From positions 1 through 37,269 of the forward strand of contig JAGQGU010000045.1 of NCBI GenBank assembly GCA_020432165.1: a DNA stretch of 37,269 bases, read 5' to 3'. The notes below the pieces were generated by a model, which did not search any database, was not told the DNA's origin, and saw nothing but the letters and a program-made list of their open reading frames with translations. The translations under genes were made by a program, and so were the position numbers. Shown in pieces: positions 8,210 through 16,129 of the stretch; positions within the stretch are counted from its first letter, which is position 1, and each line of letters begins with the position of its first letter. Origin of the DNA: Thermomicrobiales bacterium (lineage in GTDB: Bacteria; Chloroflexota; Chloroflexia; Thermomicrobiales; UBA6265).

Positions 8210-9105
8210 GCTGGTTGCGTTTCCTTTTCAAAGATGATGCCGTAAATATCGTAATCGTCACGCTGGTGACGTTTGAAACCAGCGCGCGTGTAGAGTCGTT
8301 GGCTCGCCTCATTATCCGATTGCGTGCAGAGGGCAGCATTGGGCAGATCAAGCTCCGCCATGCGATACATGGCATGCATCAGCGCCTCGGCGCCGAGTCC
8401 CTGCCCCTGATAGTCGGCGTGAACGGCGATACGGTCAAGGTGTCCGAACCTGCTGTAGGCGGTGATGCCGGCATAGGTTACGACCTGGCCATCCAGAACA
8501 CCCGCCCAGACCTCCACCGAAGGCAGGCTCATCCACCAGGCGAACTCGGCATGGCTGTTGCGCCACATCGGCGAGAATGCCGAGGCATCGACGGCCATCA
8601 CACCCTGGAGAAGATCGAAGTCGCTGCCGCGGACCCTCACAAAGTTCAGTCGGCCAGTCTGCGGAATATCGAGGTAATCCAGCACTCGCTCATGGGTGAA
8701 GGTGATGACATGCTCGAGGCGATAGAGACCATTCCGTTGATAGAAGCTCTCGCGGCGCTTCTCGTAATGTTCGGAAGCGACGAAGCCGAGCATTCCCTTT
8801 GCTTTGGCCGCCGCAATCGCCGCCTGTACGAGTTCGTCTTCGTGAGCGAAGGCGGTCAGATCGCGCATCAATGGCACATCGGCGCGATGGCGCCAGGGTG
8901 CGCAAACGATGAACTCGCCGCTATCCGGATGCCAATAACTGAGGCCTGGCATCTCGTACAGCGCCCGCGCGATCGCATCCGCCGCGATCCGGGGATGGTT
9001 ATTCAGTCGCAACCGGGGAATGTCCGCCTGCGTCAGGGGTAGAACGTCCTCCGGCAGCGCAACAGGGCGAGGCTCGGGTCGATTTGTGAGTCGGAGAATG
9101 GTCAA
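8206..9105 (-). CDS. GNAT family N-acetyltransferase
   Basis: The C-terminal part has a GNAT fold: GVLDGQVVTYAGITAYS, DRIAVHADYQGQGLGAEAL (the Q-x-x-G-x-G acetyl-CoA loop), then NEASQRLYTRAGF. The N-terminal 150 residues are less typical and may form a second, degenerate GNAT lobe. The start is uncertain: the frame is open to 9369, but that extension is low-complexity and overlaps the P-loop gene. No ATG or GTG is available between that gene's stop (9170) and the conserved region. TTG at 9105 (MTILRLTNRP) or at 9135 are the best candidates; I used 9105, which gives 299 residues. The stop overlaps aroC by 4 bp. The substrate is unknown. Confidence 0.8.
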   Translation of the reverse strand: MTILRLTNRPEPRPVALPEDVLPLTQADIPRLRLNNHPRIAADAIARALYEMPGLSYWHPDSGEFIVCAPWRHRADVPLMRDLTAFAHEDELVQAAIAAAKAKGMLGFVASEHYEKRRESFYQRNGLYRLEHVITFTHERVLDYLDIPQTGRLNFVRVRGSDFDLLQGVMAVDASAFSPMWRNSHAEFAWWMSLPSVEVWAGVLDGQVVTYAGITAYSRFGHLDRIAVHADYQGQGLGAEALMHAMYRMAELDLPNAALCTQSDNEASQRLYTRAGFKRHQRDDYDIYGIIFEKETQPA

Positions 9106-9169
9106 CGTCTGATTCCAACTATCGCGCCGGTCCAATCCGTCGCTTTCATTTGCATAGTTTACCGCAGGA

Positions 9170-9523
9170 TCAGGAGAGATCGGCGAGAAACGCCTCGACC
9201 ATCGCGAGCACCTGATCAGCATCGTAGGCGGCGGAATCGATAACCATATCCGCGGCCGCATAGGCAGCGGCCAGGCGCTCGTACTGACGCTCGTAGACAC
9301 TCTCCAGCCAATCCGGACTGCGTCGCTGCCTGACAACATCAAGGCTGACATCAAGGGCGATGAGCACATCTGGGCTCCGTCGCTGCCACAGATCCTTCAC
9401 CGCGCTATGTTCCTGCGCCACCGCATGGGCATCGTGACCGTGCTCGCGCAAGCGCGCAACCAGCGTCGATTTGCCGCTGGCACAGGGTCCGACAACAACG
9501 ATGCGGGGCGATGTGCTCATCAT
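9170..9523 (-). CDS. Small P-loop NTPase/kinase-like protein
   Basis: Protein of 117 residues with a Walker A motif GPCASGKST (12-20) near the N terminus and little else diagnostic; RQRRSPDWLESVYERQYERL could be a lid-like arginine segment. The size and layout recall small nucleotide- or shikimate-kinase-type P-loop proteins, but there is no clear Walker B or substrate motif, so no reaction is assigned. It starts inside the stop of the upstream SpoIIE-type phosphatase gene (ATGATG, 4-bp overlap), which implies coupled translation. Downstream is a 64-bp spacer to the proposed acetyltransferase start. Confidence 0.75.
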   Translation of the reverse strand: MMSTSPRIVVVGPCASGKSTLVARLREHGHDAHAVAQEHSAVKDLWQRRSPDVLIALDVSLDVVRQRRSPDWLESVYERQYERLAAAYAAADMVIDSAAYDADQVLAMVEAFLADLS

Positions 9524-10251
9524 GTCACCGGAAAGGTTGCTTGCAGGCGGCGAATCGCCATCGGCTGCACAACCTTGCTTACCGAGAGCACGATCACCGC
9601 CATATCATCCCCCGGACGATCATTGTCGCGCGACTTGGCGTGTTCCAGCACCGTATCAGCGATCTCCTGCGCACTCTTGCCATTGCTCAGCACCAGCTCG
9701 GCCAGTTGCTGATAGTCGATAGCCCCCAACTGCTGACGCAAACCGGAGTGCGTAATACCATCGGTAAACATGACCAGTGCGACACCGTCCTCGGCGGGAA
9801 AGTGCTGTACGGCGGGTTTAGCAAACTTGGTGAGACCGATAGGCCCACTCGTCATCGGCACGACGCTGATCTCTCCATCCTTGCGCAACAGCATTGGTGA
9901 ATCGGCGTTGCGTGTCACCACCACTTCCCGCGTCTGCATATCCACCGAGACAAGATCAAGCGTTGCGCTCACCTGTCCGTGTCGGAAGGCAAAGAGGAAA
10001 TCGTGCGTGGCACGGGCGACGGCACCATCGCGTACGCCATCCTTGACCAGGCCGACGGCCTTGGCGGAGAGCAGGAGACTCAGCGTTTTCGCGGCCTTGC
10101 CACTCCCCTGTCCGTCGATCATGATCACGCTGAAGCCACCACCAGGCCGCTCCACCAACTCCACCGTGTCACCACTCTCGCGGCTGGCGTATTTATGCGT
10201 CTTCGCCAGCGCAACATCGATGGTGAGAAACTCCTGATCCAGTATCTTCAC
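9520..10251 (-). CDS. PP2C/SpoIIE-type serine phosphatase
   Basis: Protein of 243 residues matching the PP2C-like SpoIIE/RsbU/RsbX catalytic domain. It has an acidic metal site in MIDGQGSGKAAKTLS (equivalent to DG-x-GHG), a central FTDGI motif, and DNDRPGDDMAVIVL near the C terminus, with metal-binding aspartates in all three. There is no N-terminal sensor domain, so it resembles stand-alone RsbX-like enzymes that dephosphorylate anti-sigma antagonists. No STAS or anti-sigma gene is adjacent, so the partner is unknown. It is the first gene of the overlapping minus-strand run ending in aroC and faces the divergent HAD-TrmD gene across 109 bp. Confidence 0.88.
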   Translation of the reverse strand: MKILDQEFLTIDVALAKTHKYASRESGDTVELVERPGGGFSVIMIDGQGSGKAAKTLSLLLSAKAVGLVKDGVRDGAVARATHDFLFAFRHGQVSATLDLVSVDMQTREVVVTRNADSPMLLRKDGEISVVPMTSGPIGLTKFAKPAVQHFPAEDGVALVMFTDGITHSGLRQQLGAIDYQQLAELVLSNGKSAQEIADTVLEHAKSRDNDRPGDDMAVIVLSVSKVVQPMAIRRLQATFPVT

Positions 10252-10290
10252 GGTGGGTCAACTCCGATAGCAACGAATAGTGATGTGGGC

Positions 10291-10299
10291 ATCATACCA
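10291..10299 (-). promoter_or_regulatory. Possible extended -10 promoter for the SpoIIE-type operon
   Basis: On the minus strand TGGTATGAT matches an extended -10 element (TGnTATnnT) about 40 bases upstream of the start codon at 10251. No good -35 hexamer is visible 17 bases upstream. This is a sequence match only. Confidence 0.3.
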
Positions 10300-10360
10300 T
10301 CGCGACTTTTCGGTACACTGCCTGTGATTCTGATGTGCTCAGACGGACCCAGAGGATGGC

Positions 10361-11782
10361 ATGATTCAACTCGTTACCTTCGATTTTCACAATACGATCG
10401 CCCACTGCGATGCCTGGTTCAAGCTGGAGATTCGGCGACTACCGGCGGCAGCGTTGGCGCTGATCGATGCGGACGCACTGGCACGGATTGGCGATGACGC
10501 ACTCACCGAGGCCTATCGCACGCTCCGTATGAATGTGATCGAGAGCGGTATCGAGATCGAAGCCATTGATGGGTTGGAGCAGGTCTACGCACACTTCGAA
10601 CTGAGTTATCCACGCGAGGAGATAGAGGCGGCCGTCGAGAAGTTCATGCGAGAGGCACTGCTCGAAGCGGAGGCTGTTCCGACCGCGATCGAAGGCATCC
10701 GTCTTCTCCATGACCGTGGCATCCGCATTGGGGTGATCAGCAGTGCCATCTATCATCCTTTTCTGGAATGGACACTGGAGAAGTTCGGACTTGCCGATGC
10801 CGTCGAGTTCGTGGTTACGTCCGCGAGCGCCGGTATCTACAAGAGCAATCCTGCGCTCTATGCGCAGGTGCTGGAAAGCCTGGGCGTACCGCCCACGGCG
10901 GCGATTCATGTCGGCGATTCGGCACGCTGGGATGTCTGGAGTCCCCAACAGGCAGGTATGCGGGCGGTGCTGGTGCCGAATGGTGAACCTCTGAGCGATC
11001 TCCAACACGCTACCGAAGCCGAGCCGGATCACATCGCCGCAACGCTCTTCGATGCTGCCGAATGGATTCTGCAGCAACAGAATCCGGCGCTAATCATCGA
11101 TATCCTCACGCTCTTCCCGGGCATGTTCGAGGGAGTATTGGGAGAGAGTATCTTGAAGCGCGCCCACGCCAAAGGCCTCATCGATATCCGTGTCCACAAT
11201 ATCCGTGACTGGACGCATGACAAGCACCGCACTGCCGATGACACACCGTATGGAGGTGGAGCCGGTATGGTGATGAAAGCGCCGCCGATCGTCGAAGCGG
11301 TCGAGGATGTGCTGGGCGACGAACTGCCGTCGGCCCACGTAGCCATAATGAGCGCGGGTGGTCGCCGCTTCTCGCAAGAAATCGCGCAGGACCTCAGCGA
11401 ACACGGACGCGTGGTGTTGATCTGCGGTCACTATGAGGGGATCGATGAGCGTGTCTCGGAGATTCTCGGAGCCGACGAACTATCTATCGGCGACTACGTG
11501 CTCACAGGCGGCGAACTACCGGCAATGGTCATCGCCGATACGATCAGCCGTCTGGTGCCGGGCGTGATTACCGAAGAGAGCATTCTGGACGAGTCGCATC
11601 TCGGTGAGTATGTGGAGTATCCGCACTACACCCGCCCGCAGGAGTATCGTGGGCTGGAAGTGCCGGAGGTGTTGCTGAGCGGCCATCATGCCAGAATTGC
11701 CGAATGGCGGACTGAGCAAGCGAAATTGCGCACCGCCAGGTGGCGACCAGATTTGTTAACCAACTCCGATCCGGATAGTTAA
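10361..11782 (+). CDS. trmD: HAD-like hydrolase domain fused to tRNA (guanine-N1)-methyltransferase TrmD
   Basis: A single frame of 473 residues. Residues 1-235 are a HAD-superfamily domain: motif I DFHNT (8-12), motif II SS (127-128), lysine K161 in YKSNP, and motif IV GDSARWD (185-191). Residues 244-473 are a complete TrmD, which makes m1G37 in tRNA: DILTLFPGMF (247-256), DDTPYGGGAGMVM (293-305), GHYEGIDERV (356-365), YVLTGGELPAM (379-389), and EYPHYTRPQEYRG (419-431). There is no ATG, GTG or TTG between the domains near residues 230-250, so TrmD can only be made as the fusion. Motif I has His where active HAD phosphatases have the second Asp. AGAGGA precedes the ATG. The usual partners rpsP, rimM and rplS are absent. 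Confidence 0.93.
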   Translation: MIQLVTFDFHNTIAHCDAWFKLEIRRLPAAALALIDADALARIGDDALTEAYRTLRMNVIESGIEIEAIDGLEQVYAHFELSYPREEIEAAVEKFMREALLEAEAVPTAIEGIRLLHDRGIRIGVISSAIYHPFLEWTLEKFGLADAVEFVVTSASAGIYKSNPALYAQVLESLGVPPTAAIHVGDSARWDVWSPQQAGMRAVLVPNGEPLSDLQHATEAEPDHIAATLFDAAEWILQQQNPALIIDILTLFPGMFEGVLGESILKRAHAKGLIDIRVHNIRDWTHDKHRTADDTPYGGGAGMVMKAPPIVEAVEDVLGDELPSAHVAIMSAGGRRFSQEIAQDLSEHGRVVLICGHYEGIDERVSEILGADELSIGDYVLTGGELPAMVIADTISRLVPGVITEESILDESHLGEYVEYPHYTRPQEYRGLEVPEVLLSGHHARIAEWRTEQAKLRTARWRPDLLTNSDPDS

Positions 11783-11804
11783 CGAGAGTAGCGCAAACTG
11801 TCGC

Positions 11805-12842
11805 CTAACTCATTGGCTGCACGTGCTCTTCAATGAACTCAATTTCATCGGCGCTGAGGTTGTACTTCGCATAGAGCTGCTGGTCAATCTCCGCGATCGA
11901 CTTAGACCAGTCGACGTCAGACCTACTTGTGAAATCTTGGGTAGGAACGTGTGCCCAGACCCGTGCAAGATTGTCCTGAGTAACTTTCTTCATACCAAGC
12001 ATGGCGCGAGAAAACTTTGTTTTTATGTACTTGAGACACGCCTCAGCTTGCATCACCGTGCTAAATGAACCAACAGTTATGAAAGTACCAGTAACAGCCA
12101 TACCTGGTCCCAAAATCAGGGGTGGTGCGAGAGTTTCGCCAAATACCCCTGATCCACTTGCTTTTGGTAAGGCCACTTTGAACCGGTACAAAACCTCTGG
12201 GCCAGCAACAAAGTCTTTGCGAATCCATCTGAATGCTCGCTTTTTGTCCTCGTCAAGTCCTAGAACACACAGATAATCATGCCCGTCGTCGGGTCGATCG
12301 ACGAAGAATACTTGATGAAGCCGAGAAAACGCCCTTGAATCAATCTTGTAGTGATTACCCGCAGACATAGCGCTTGACAAATCTGGGTATTCCTCGTGCA
12401 TCGTGTGTGAATATCTGAACACGCGATCGTTCGTTATCCCTTCCTCAATCATTGAAGCGCCACGCTGGTCCGCAACTTTGGAGTCAATCGTAGCGAGTTC
12501 CGGATATTTCATGAACTTCACAATCGGTCCGATAGTTTTTGAGTCATCACGATAAGATACTGCGACCCCTCCTTTGATGTCGGTACCGGGAAACAGCTTA
12601 TCGCTGTTTGGGACATAGATTGGAACAGATAGATGCCGGTCACTAAGCATCTTGGCGTTCCATACCTTGGGAGTGTATCCAGCATCGAAGAGGAATCGAG
12701 CGGGAGTGATCAACACAGCCTTCTTCCCAACTTCGAACGCCGCGTCCATGAAAAGGTGATAAATGGGCATCTGGTTGGTCGCATTTCCTTGCGCGTCTTC
12801 CTGATATGGGGGGTTGCCAATCACCACGTCGAACTTCTTCAT
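11805..12842 (-). CDS. N6-adenine DNA methyltransferase catalytic half (NPPY protein, Eco57I-like)
   Basis: Protein of 345 residues that begins MKKFDVVIGNPPYQ, so catalytic motif IV (NPPY, 10-13) is within the first 14 residues and the AdoMet-binding motifs X and I are missing. Downstream AVLITPARFLFDAG resembles the strand after motif IV in Eco57I-type enzymes, and the rest is probably the target-recognition region. The ATG overlaps the helicase stop by 4 bp (ATGA). The missing AdoMet-binding half is visible at the C terminus of that helicase, and a second one is encoded by the first gene of the operon. I infer the enzyme assembles from separate chains. Local GC is about 47-50% in the lines I counted. 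Confidence 0.88.
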   Translation of the reverse strand: MKKFDVVIGNPPYQEDAQGNATNQMPIYHLFMDAAFEVGKKAVLITPARFLFDAGYTPKVWNAKMLSDRHLSVPIYVPNSDKLFPGTDIKGGVAVSYRDDSKTIGPIVKFMKYPELATIDSKVADQRGASMIEEGITNDRVFRYSHTMHEEYPDLSSAMSAGNHYKIDSRAFSRLHQVFFVDRPDDGHDYLCVLGLDEDKKRAFRWIRKDFVAGPEVLYRFKVALPKASGSGVFGETLAPPLILGPGMAVTGTFITVGSFSTVMQAEACLKYIKTKFSRAMLGMKKVTQDNLARVWAHVPTQDFTSRSDVDWSKSIAEIDQQLYAKYNLSADEIEFIEEHVQPMS

Positions 12843-15800
12843 GATTGAGCTCCTCCCGTCAGCATGTCGTCGATAACATGCTGGCGTTCCGCTTCGGTCA
12901 TAGCAGCCAGGTTTCCGACCCGGAAGTGGCCGGAGTTGGTTATCCAGTCCTTGCGTTCCGGCACGCCGCCAGAGACGGCCTCAATTGTGATGCGGTGCAG
13001 CAGTTCGTTGTGGCTCATCTCGAATACCTGTGATGTAAAGATATGCTTGAGCCGCGCATCCCGGTCGGGTATCGATTCAGCAAGCCCGGTATCAAGGCGG
13101 CGAACGAGTTCCATGAGGAAGAGCCCTGCGGTTGAGAAAAGATCAGCAAATGTCTTCGCTGGGTCAGAGAAAATGCCGGGATTCTCTGCTTCCAGCGTAT
13201 CCACCATCATCTTCACGACGGCTTCCGGGGTGAAGACAAGCGAGGTCTTCTGTTGCGGAATATAGGCGAAAATGTTCTCTTGCTGTGCGTCATCGAAATA
13301 GTCTGCCAACGTTTCCTTCTTGGTCAAGAACTCCTGAATCGATTGATCGAACACACTCTCGTCAAACAAGCCAGAAATGCTTGTGACCGTACCATTGGCC
13401 TCAACGACTTCCTGCCCGTCCCGCAGGAGCTTGAACTCATCGATGGTGATGCCAGTGATTTCCTCAAATACGTATGCTGGTGTGTAGCTGTCGAAGTTCG
13501 AGAGACGCACATTTCTGTCACCATAGGCCATGAGGAACATGGGAATTGTGCGCGCGAAGCCGCGAAGATGCGAACGGGCATCGTCCATTGTGGCGCTGGC
13601 CACCTTTTGCTCCTTCTTCGTCTCCTCCCGGGTGACAATATCCGTGGCGATCGCCACGGTTGTTGTGGTCACAATCGCAAGAAGGTCCTTCTGAAAGTCG
13701 ACATCAAGCTCTGCCCGTTTCGCTTCAACGGCCTCAGCCTCGGCTTCGGTTGCTGCGACCCTGATTTCATCGTCGAATCGCTTATGCGAGATATCGCGCT
13801 CTATGAGCGCGCGTTCTACCTCTCGAATCACGGCAGATTCGGTCTGTTTCTCGTCTCGCTCAACTTGTTTCGCTGTGAGGTCATAAGCCTCCTTTAGCTC
13901 TTCACGAAGCTCGCGGGATCTCTCGGTCACCAGTTTGGCAACTTCGCGCGCGGTTGTGTGATAGGGGGCACCATAATCGATCGGATCTATATCTGCGGCA
14001 CTCCACACAGGCTTGCCAAGCTCAGCGATCTTGGGATTGATGACCTTCTCAAAATCGACCTTCACATTGCTATCATCGTCAAATGTAGGCGTCTTCTCAG
14101 GTAGTTCGAACGTTTGCCCTGTCTTGATCTTGCCTTGCTTCGCCGTTGGGAGTTTCTCGAGAATCCCCTTGACTTGTTCGAGATTGCGGAAGATGCCAGA
14201 GACATTGGCAAACAGGAGATTGGAGAGAAAACCGCGTCGAACCACTTCTCGGGCTTTGAAGATTTGGGGGAACGTAAGTACCTGGGTAGCATCCAATTCC
14301 ACCATACGCCCTTCGGCGTCTTCGCCGATAACAGGGAAGAAGTTGAGAAGACGACCGACATTGCTCCGGCGAGCCTCGTGATCCCACGCTGGCGTGGGAC
14401 TCAAATTATTGGCGAAGGCATCGAAGATGGTAAGTGTTCGTTCAGGTGCGAAATCAAAGATGTATGCATTCTGCTTCTGGAATACGGAACCTGCTCTCTC
14501 AAACATGCATGGGTTTTGGGCCCTAAACGCCGCTTGCATATAGCGTGAGGGAGAAGTCATATTGGAAAGCATGATCACTGCGGTCCACTCTGGAACGGTA
14601 ACCCCGGTGGTCAACTGCCCGACGGACAATGTGATGGTCTTTCCACCAGTTTGCTCGGCTTCGGCGATCGCCTTACGAACTCTCTCTAGTGACTCACTAC
14701 TTGCATCCGGATCATCGTCATCAGAGCGCCCGTCACCCGCAGCAACGATAACTTCGTACTCGCCGAAAACTTCGTGACTCTTCAGCAGTTTTTCGAGTGC
14801 CTTCGCGGAAGCAACTCGATCCAGCAGCCAGAACGAATGTCGAATCTCGTCCCGTAGTTCTGGCGTGGAGAATGGGTATTTCTCGTTAACCGTGAGGCAA
14901 TCAAGAAATTTCAGGACGTCGGCCTCGTGCTCGAAGAAGCCATTCTGCTTCGTGCTAAAGAACTCACCGAGATCGAACGCGTAGTCTATATTGGCTTCAT
15001 CCTCGGCAATAGCAACACCGACTGTCAGTTGGTCAGAGATCATGCGCGAGACCTGGTACGTCAACATATTGAGCGTGGGGAGAGCACTGTACGGGTTCTC
15101 TGCGCTGTCATCGGCCCAGTTCTTGCGTGCCGTTTGTTCGTCCTCATACGTCCAGTTGAAAATCTGATCCCCACCAAACTTGCCGGAGGCAAGCGCCTTG
15201 AACGGTGTCCCTGAGAGATGAAGAGTCCACTTCCGCCTGATCTGGTTGAATGCGACATCTGTCTTAAACGTGTCGACACCTTCGTGCGCTTCATCGATCA
15301 CGAGTAAATCCCACTGCAGGTCGGCGATATGGCGCAGTTTGTCGTATTGGCCCCCGAAGTAGCGAGCACCTTTGAGATCCTGGAGTGAAACGAACTCGAT
15401 GATACGAGGGTCGTGATCAATTTGGGCTGCGCTGTGCGTCGTCCATTGAGAACGGGTCATTGGCGTACGCTCAGAAAGCGAAGATGACTCCGAGACGAAC
15501 GCATATGTTGTCTGATGACCGATGAACCTTATGTAGTCGTCATACCACGAATTCGCGATGGCAGGGCGGTTCGTGACGATGAGCGCCTTTTTGACCCCGA
15601 GTTTACGCATGAGGTCATACGTTGTTAGCGTCTTGCCAAAGCGCGGCTTCGCATTCCAGAGAACCTCATCGCTGCCATTGCGAAAATTGTCGATGGCGAG
15701 CTCGACAGCAGCAAGCTGCTCGGGGCGAAGCACATAATCATCTTCACCCTGCGACTGAAGGTCTCGGAAATCATGGCCGGTAAAATCATTGAAGTATTCG

Positions 15801-16129
15801 AGCGAAGTCTTAGGTAAGTCAGCAAACCGATGCCATTCAGTACGTTTTGGGCTTGTCTCACGTTGGACCCCCATTTGACGCAAGTAGGCATGAAACTCTT
15901 TGTCCGTGAAGCTGCCACCTTCAGCGGTGGTATACATCGCTCGCCGTGCCCACTCCAACTTCTTGGTAATCGACATTTGGGATGCTTGTTGATCGATCCG
16001 ATGTGTAGCACTCTGCTGTTCCGTGTAACCGATCTTCTCCCAACCCTGGTATTTGGGGATGTCTGGCGTCGTCCAAGAATAGATAAGAGGTGTGATTTCT
16101 CGATATGTTTTGATGCTCGGCCTAGCCAT
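12839..16129 (-). CDS. Large DEAD/DEAH helicase-restriction protein with C-terminal AdoMet-binding methyltransferase half
   Basis: Protein of 1096 residues. Residues 14-46 (PLIYSW...KIGYT...HRI) look like a GIY-YIG/T5orf172-type nuclease start. A superfamily 2 helicase core follows: RPEQ (135-138), Walker A PRFGKT (162-167), DEAH (279-282), SGTPF (306-310), and a VGQLTTGVTVPEW...AAFRAQNP region (503-540) for motifs V and VI. A charged, coiled-coil-like stretch spans about 755-850. Residues 965-1070 contain VFTPEAVVKMM and FADLFSTAGLF, which read as methyltransferase motifs X and I with no NPPY; NPPY opens the next gene. GAGGTG lies seven bases before the ATG, inside the upstream gene (8-bp overlap). 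Probably the ATP-driven restriction component. The nuclease assignment is the least certain part. Confidence 0.87.
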   Translation of the reverse strand: MARPSIKTYREITPLIYSWTTPDIPKYQGWEKIGYTEQQSATHRIDQQASQMSITKKLEWARRAMYTTAEGGSFTDKEFHAYLRQMGVQRETSPKRTEWHRFADLPKTSLEYFNDFTGHDFRDLQSQGEDDYVLRPEQLAAVELAIDNFRNGSDEVLWNAKPRFGKTLTTYDLMRKLGVKKALIVTNRPAIANSWYDDYIRFIGHQTTYAFVSESSSLSERTPMTRSQWTTHSAAQIDHDPRIIEFVSLQDLKGARYFGGQYDKLRHIADLQWDLLVIDEAHEGVDTFKTDVAFNQIRRKWTLHLSGTPFKALASGKFGGDQIFNWTYEDEQTARKNWADDSAENPYSALPTLNMLTYQVSRMISDQLTVGVAIAEDEANIDYAFDLGEFFSTKQNGFFEHEADVLKFLDCLTVNEKYPFSTPELRDEIRHSFWLLDRVASAKALEKLLKSHEVFGEYEVIVAAGDGRSDDDDPDASSESLERVRKAIAEAEQTGGKTITLSVGQLTTGVTVPEWTAVIMLSNMTSPSRYMQAAFRAQNPCMFERAGSVFQKQNAYIFDFAPERTLTIFDAFANNLSPTPAWDHEARRSNVGRLLNFFPVIGEDAEGRMVELDATQVLTFPQIFKAREVVRRGFLSNLLFANVSGIFRNLEQVKGILEKLPTAKQGKIKTGQTFELPEKTPTFDDDSNVKVDFEKVINPKIAELGKPVWSAADIDPIDYGAPYHTTAREVAKLVTERSRELREELKEAYDLTAKQVERDEKQTESAVIREVERALIERDISHKRFDDEIRVAATEAEAEAVEAKRAELDVDFQKDLLAIVTTTTVAIATDIVTREETKKEQKVASATMDDARSHLRGFARTIPMFLMAYGDRNVRLSNFDSYTPAYVFEEITGITIDEFKLLRDGQEVVEANGTVTSISGLFDESVFDQSIQEFLTKKETLADYFDDAQQENIFAYIPQQKTSLVFTPEAVVKMMVDTLEAENPGIFSDPAKTFADLFSTAGLFLMELVRRLDTGLAESIPDRDARLKHIFTSQVFEMSHNELLHRITIEAVSGGVPERKDWITNSGHFRVGNLAAMTEAERQHVIDDMLTGGAQS

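Noticed and set aside
9106-9369. N-terminal extension of the acetyltransferase to an ATG at 9369
   Set aside because: The added residues are Ser/Pro/Arg-rich, out of frame with and fully overlapping the P-loop gene, and not GNAT-like.
11070-11110. Frameshift or missed boundary separating HAD and TrmD genes
   Set aside because: The frame is continuous and both domains are intact on either side, with no start codon or ribosome binding site at the junction.
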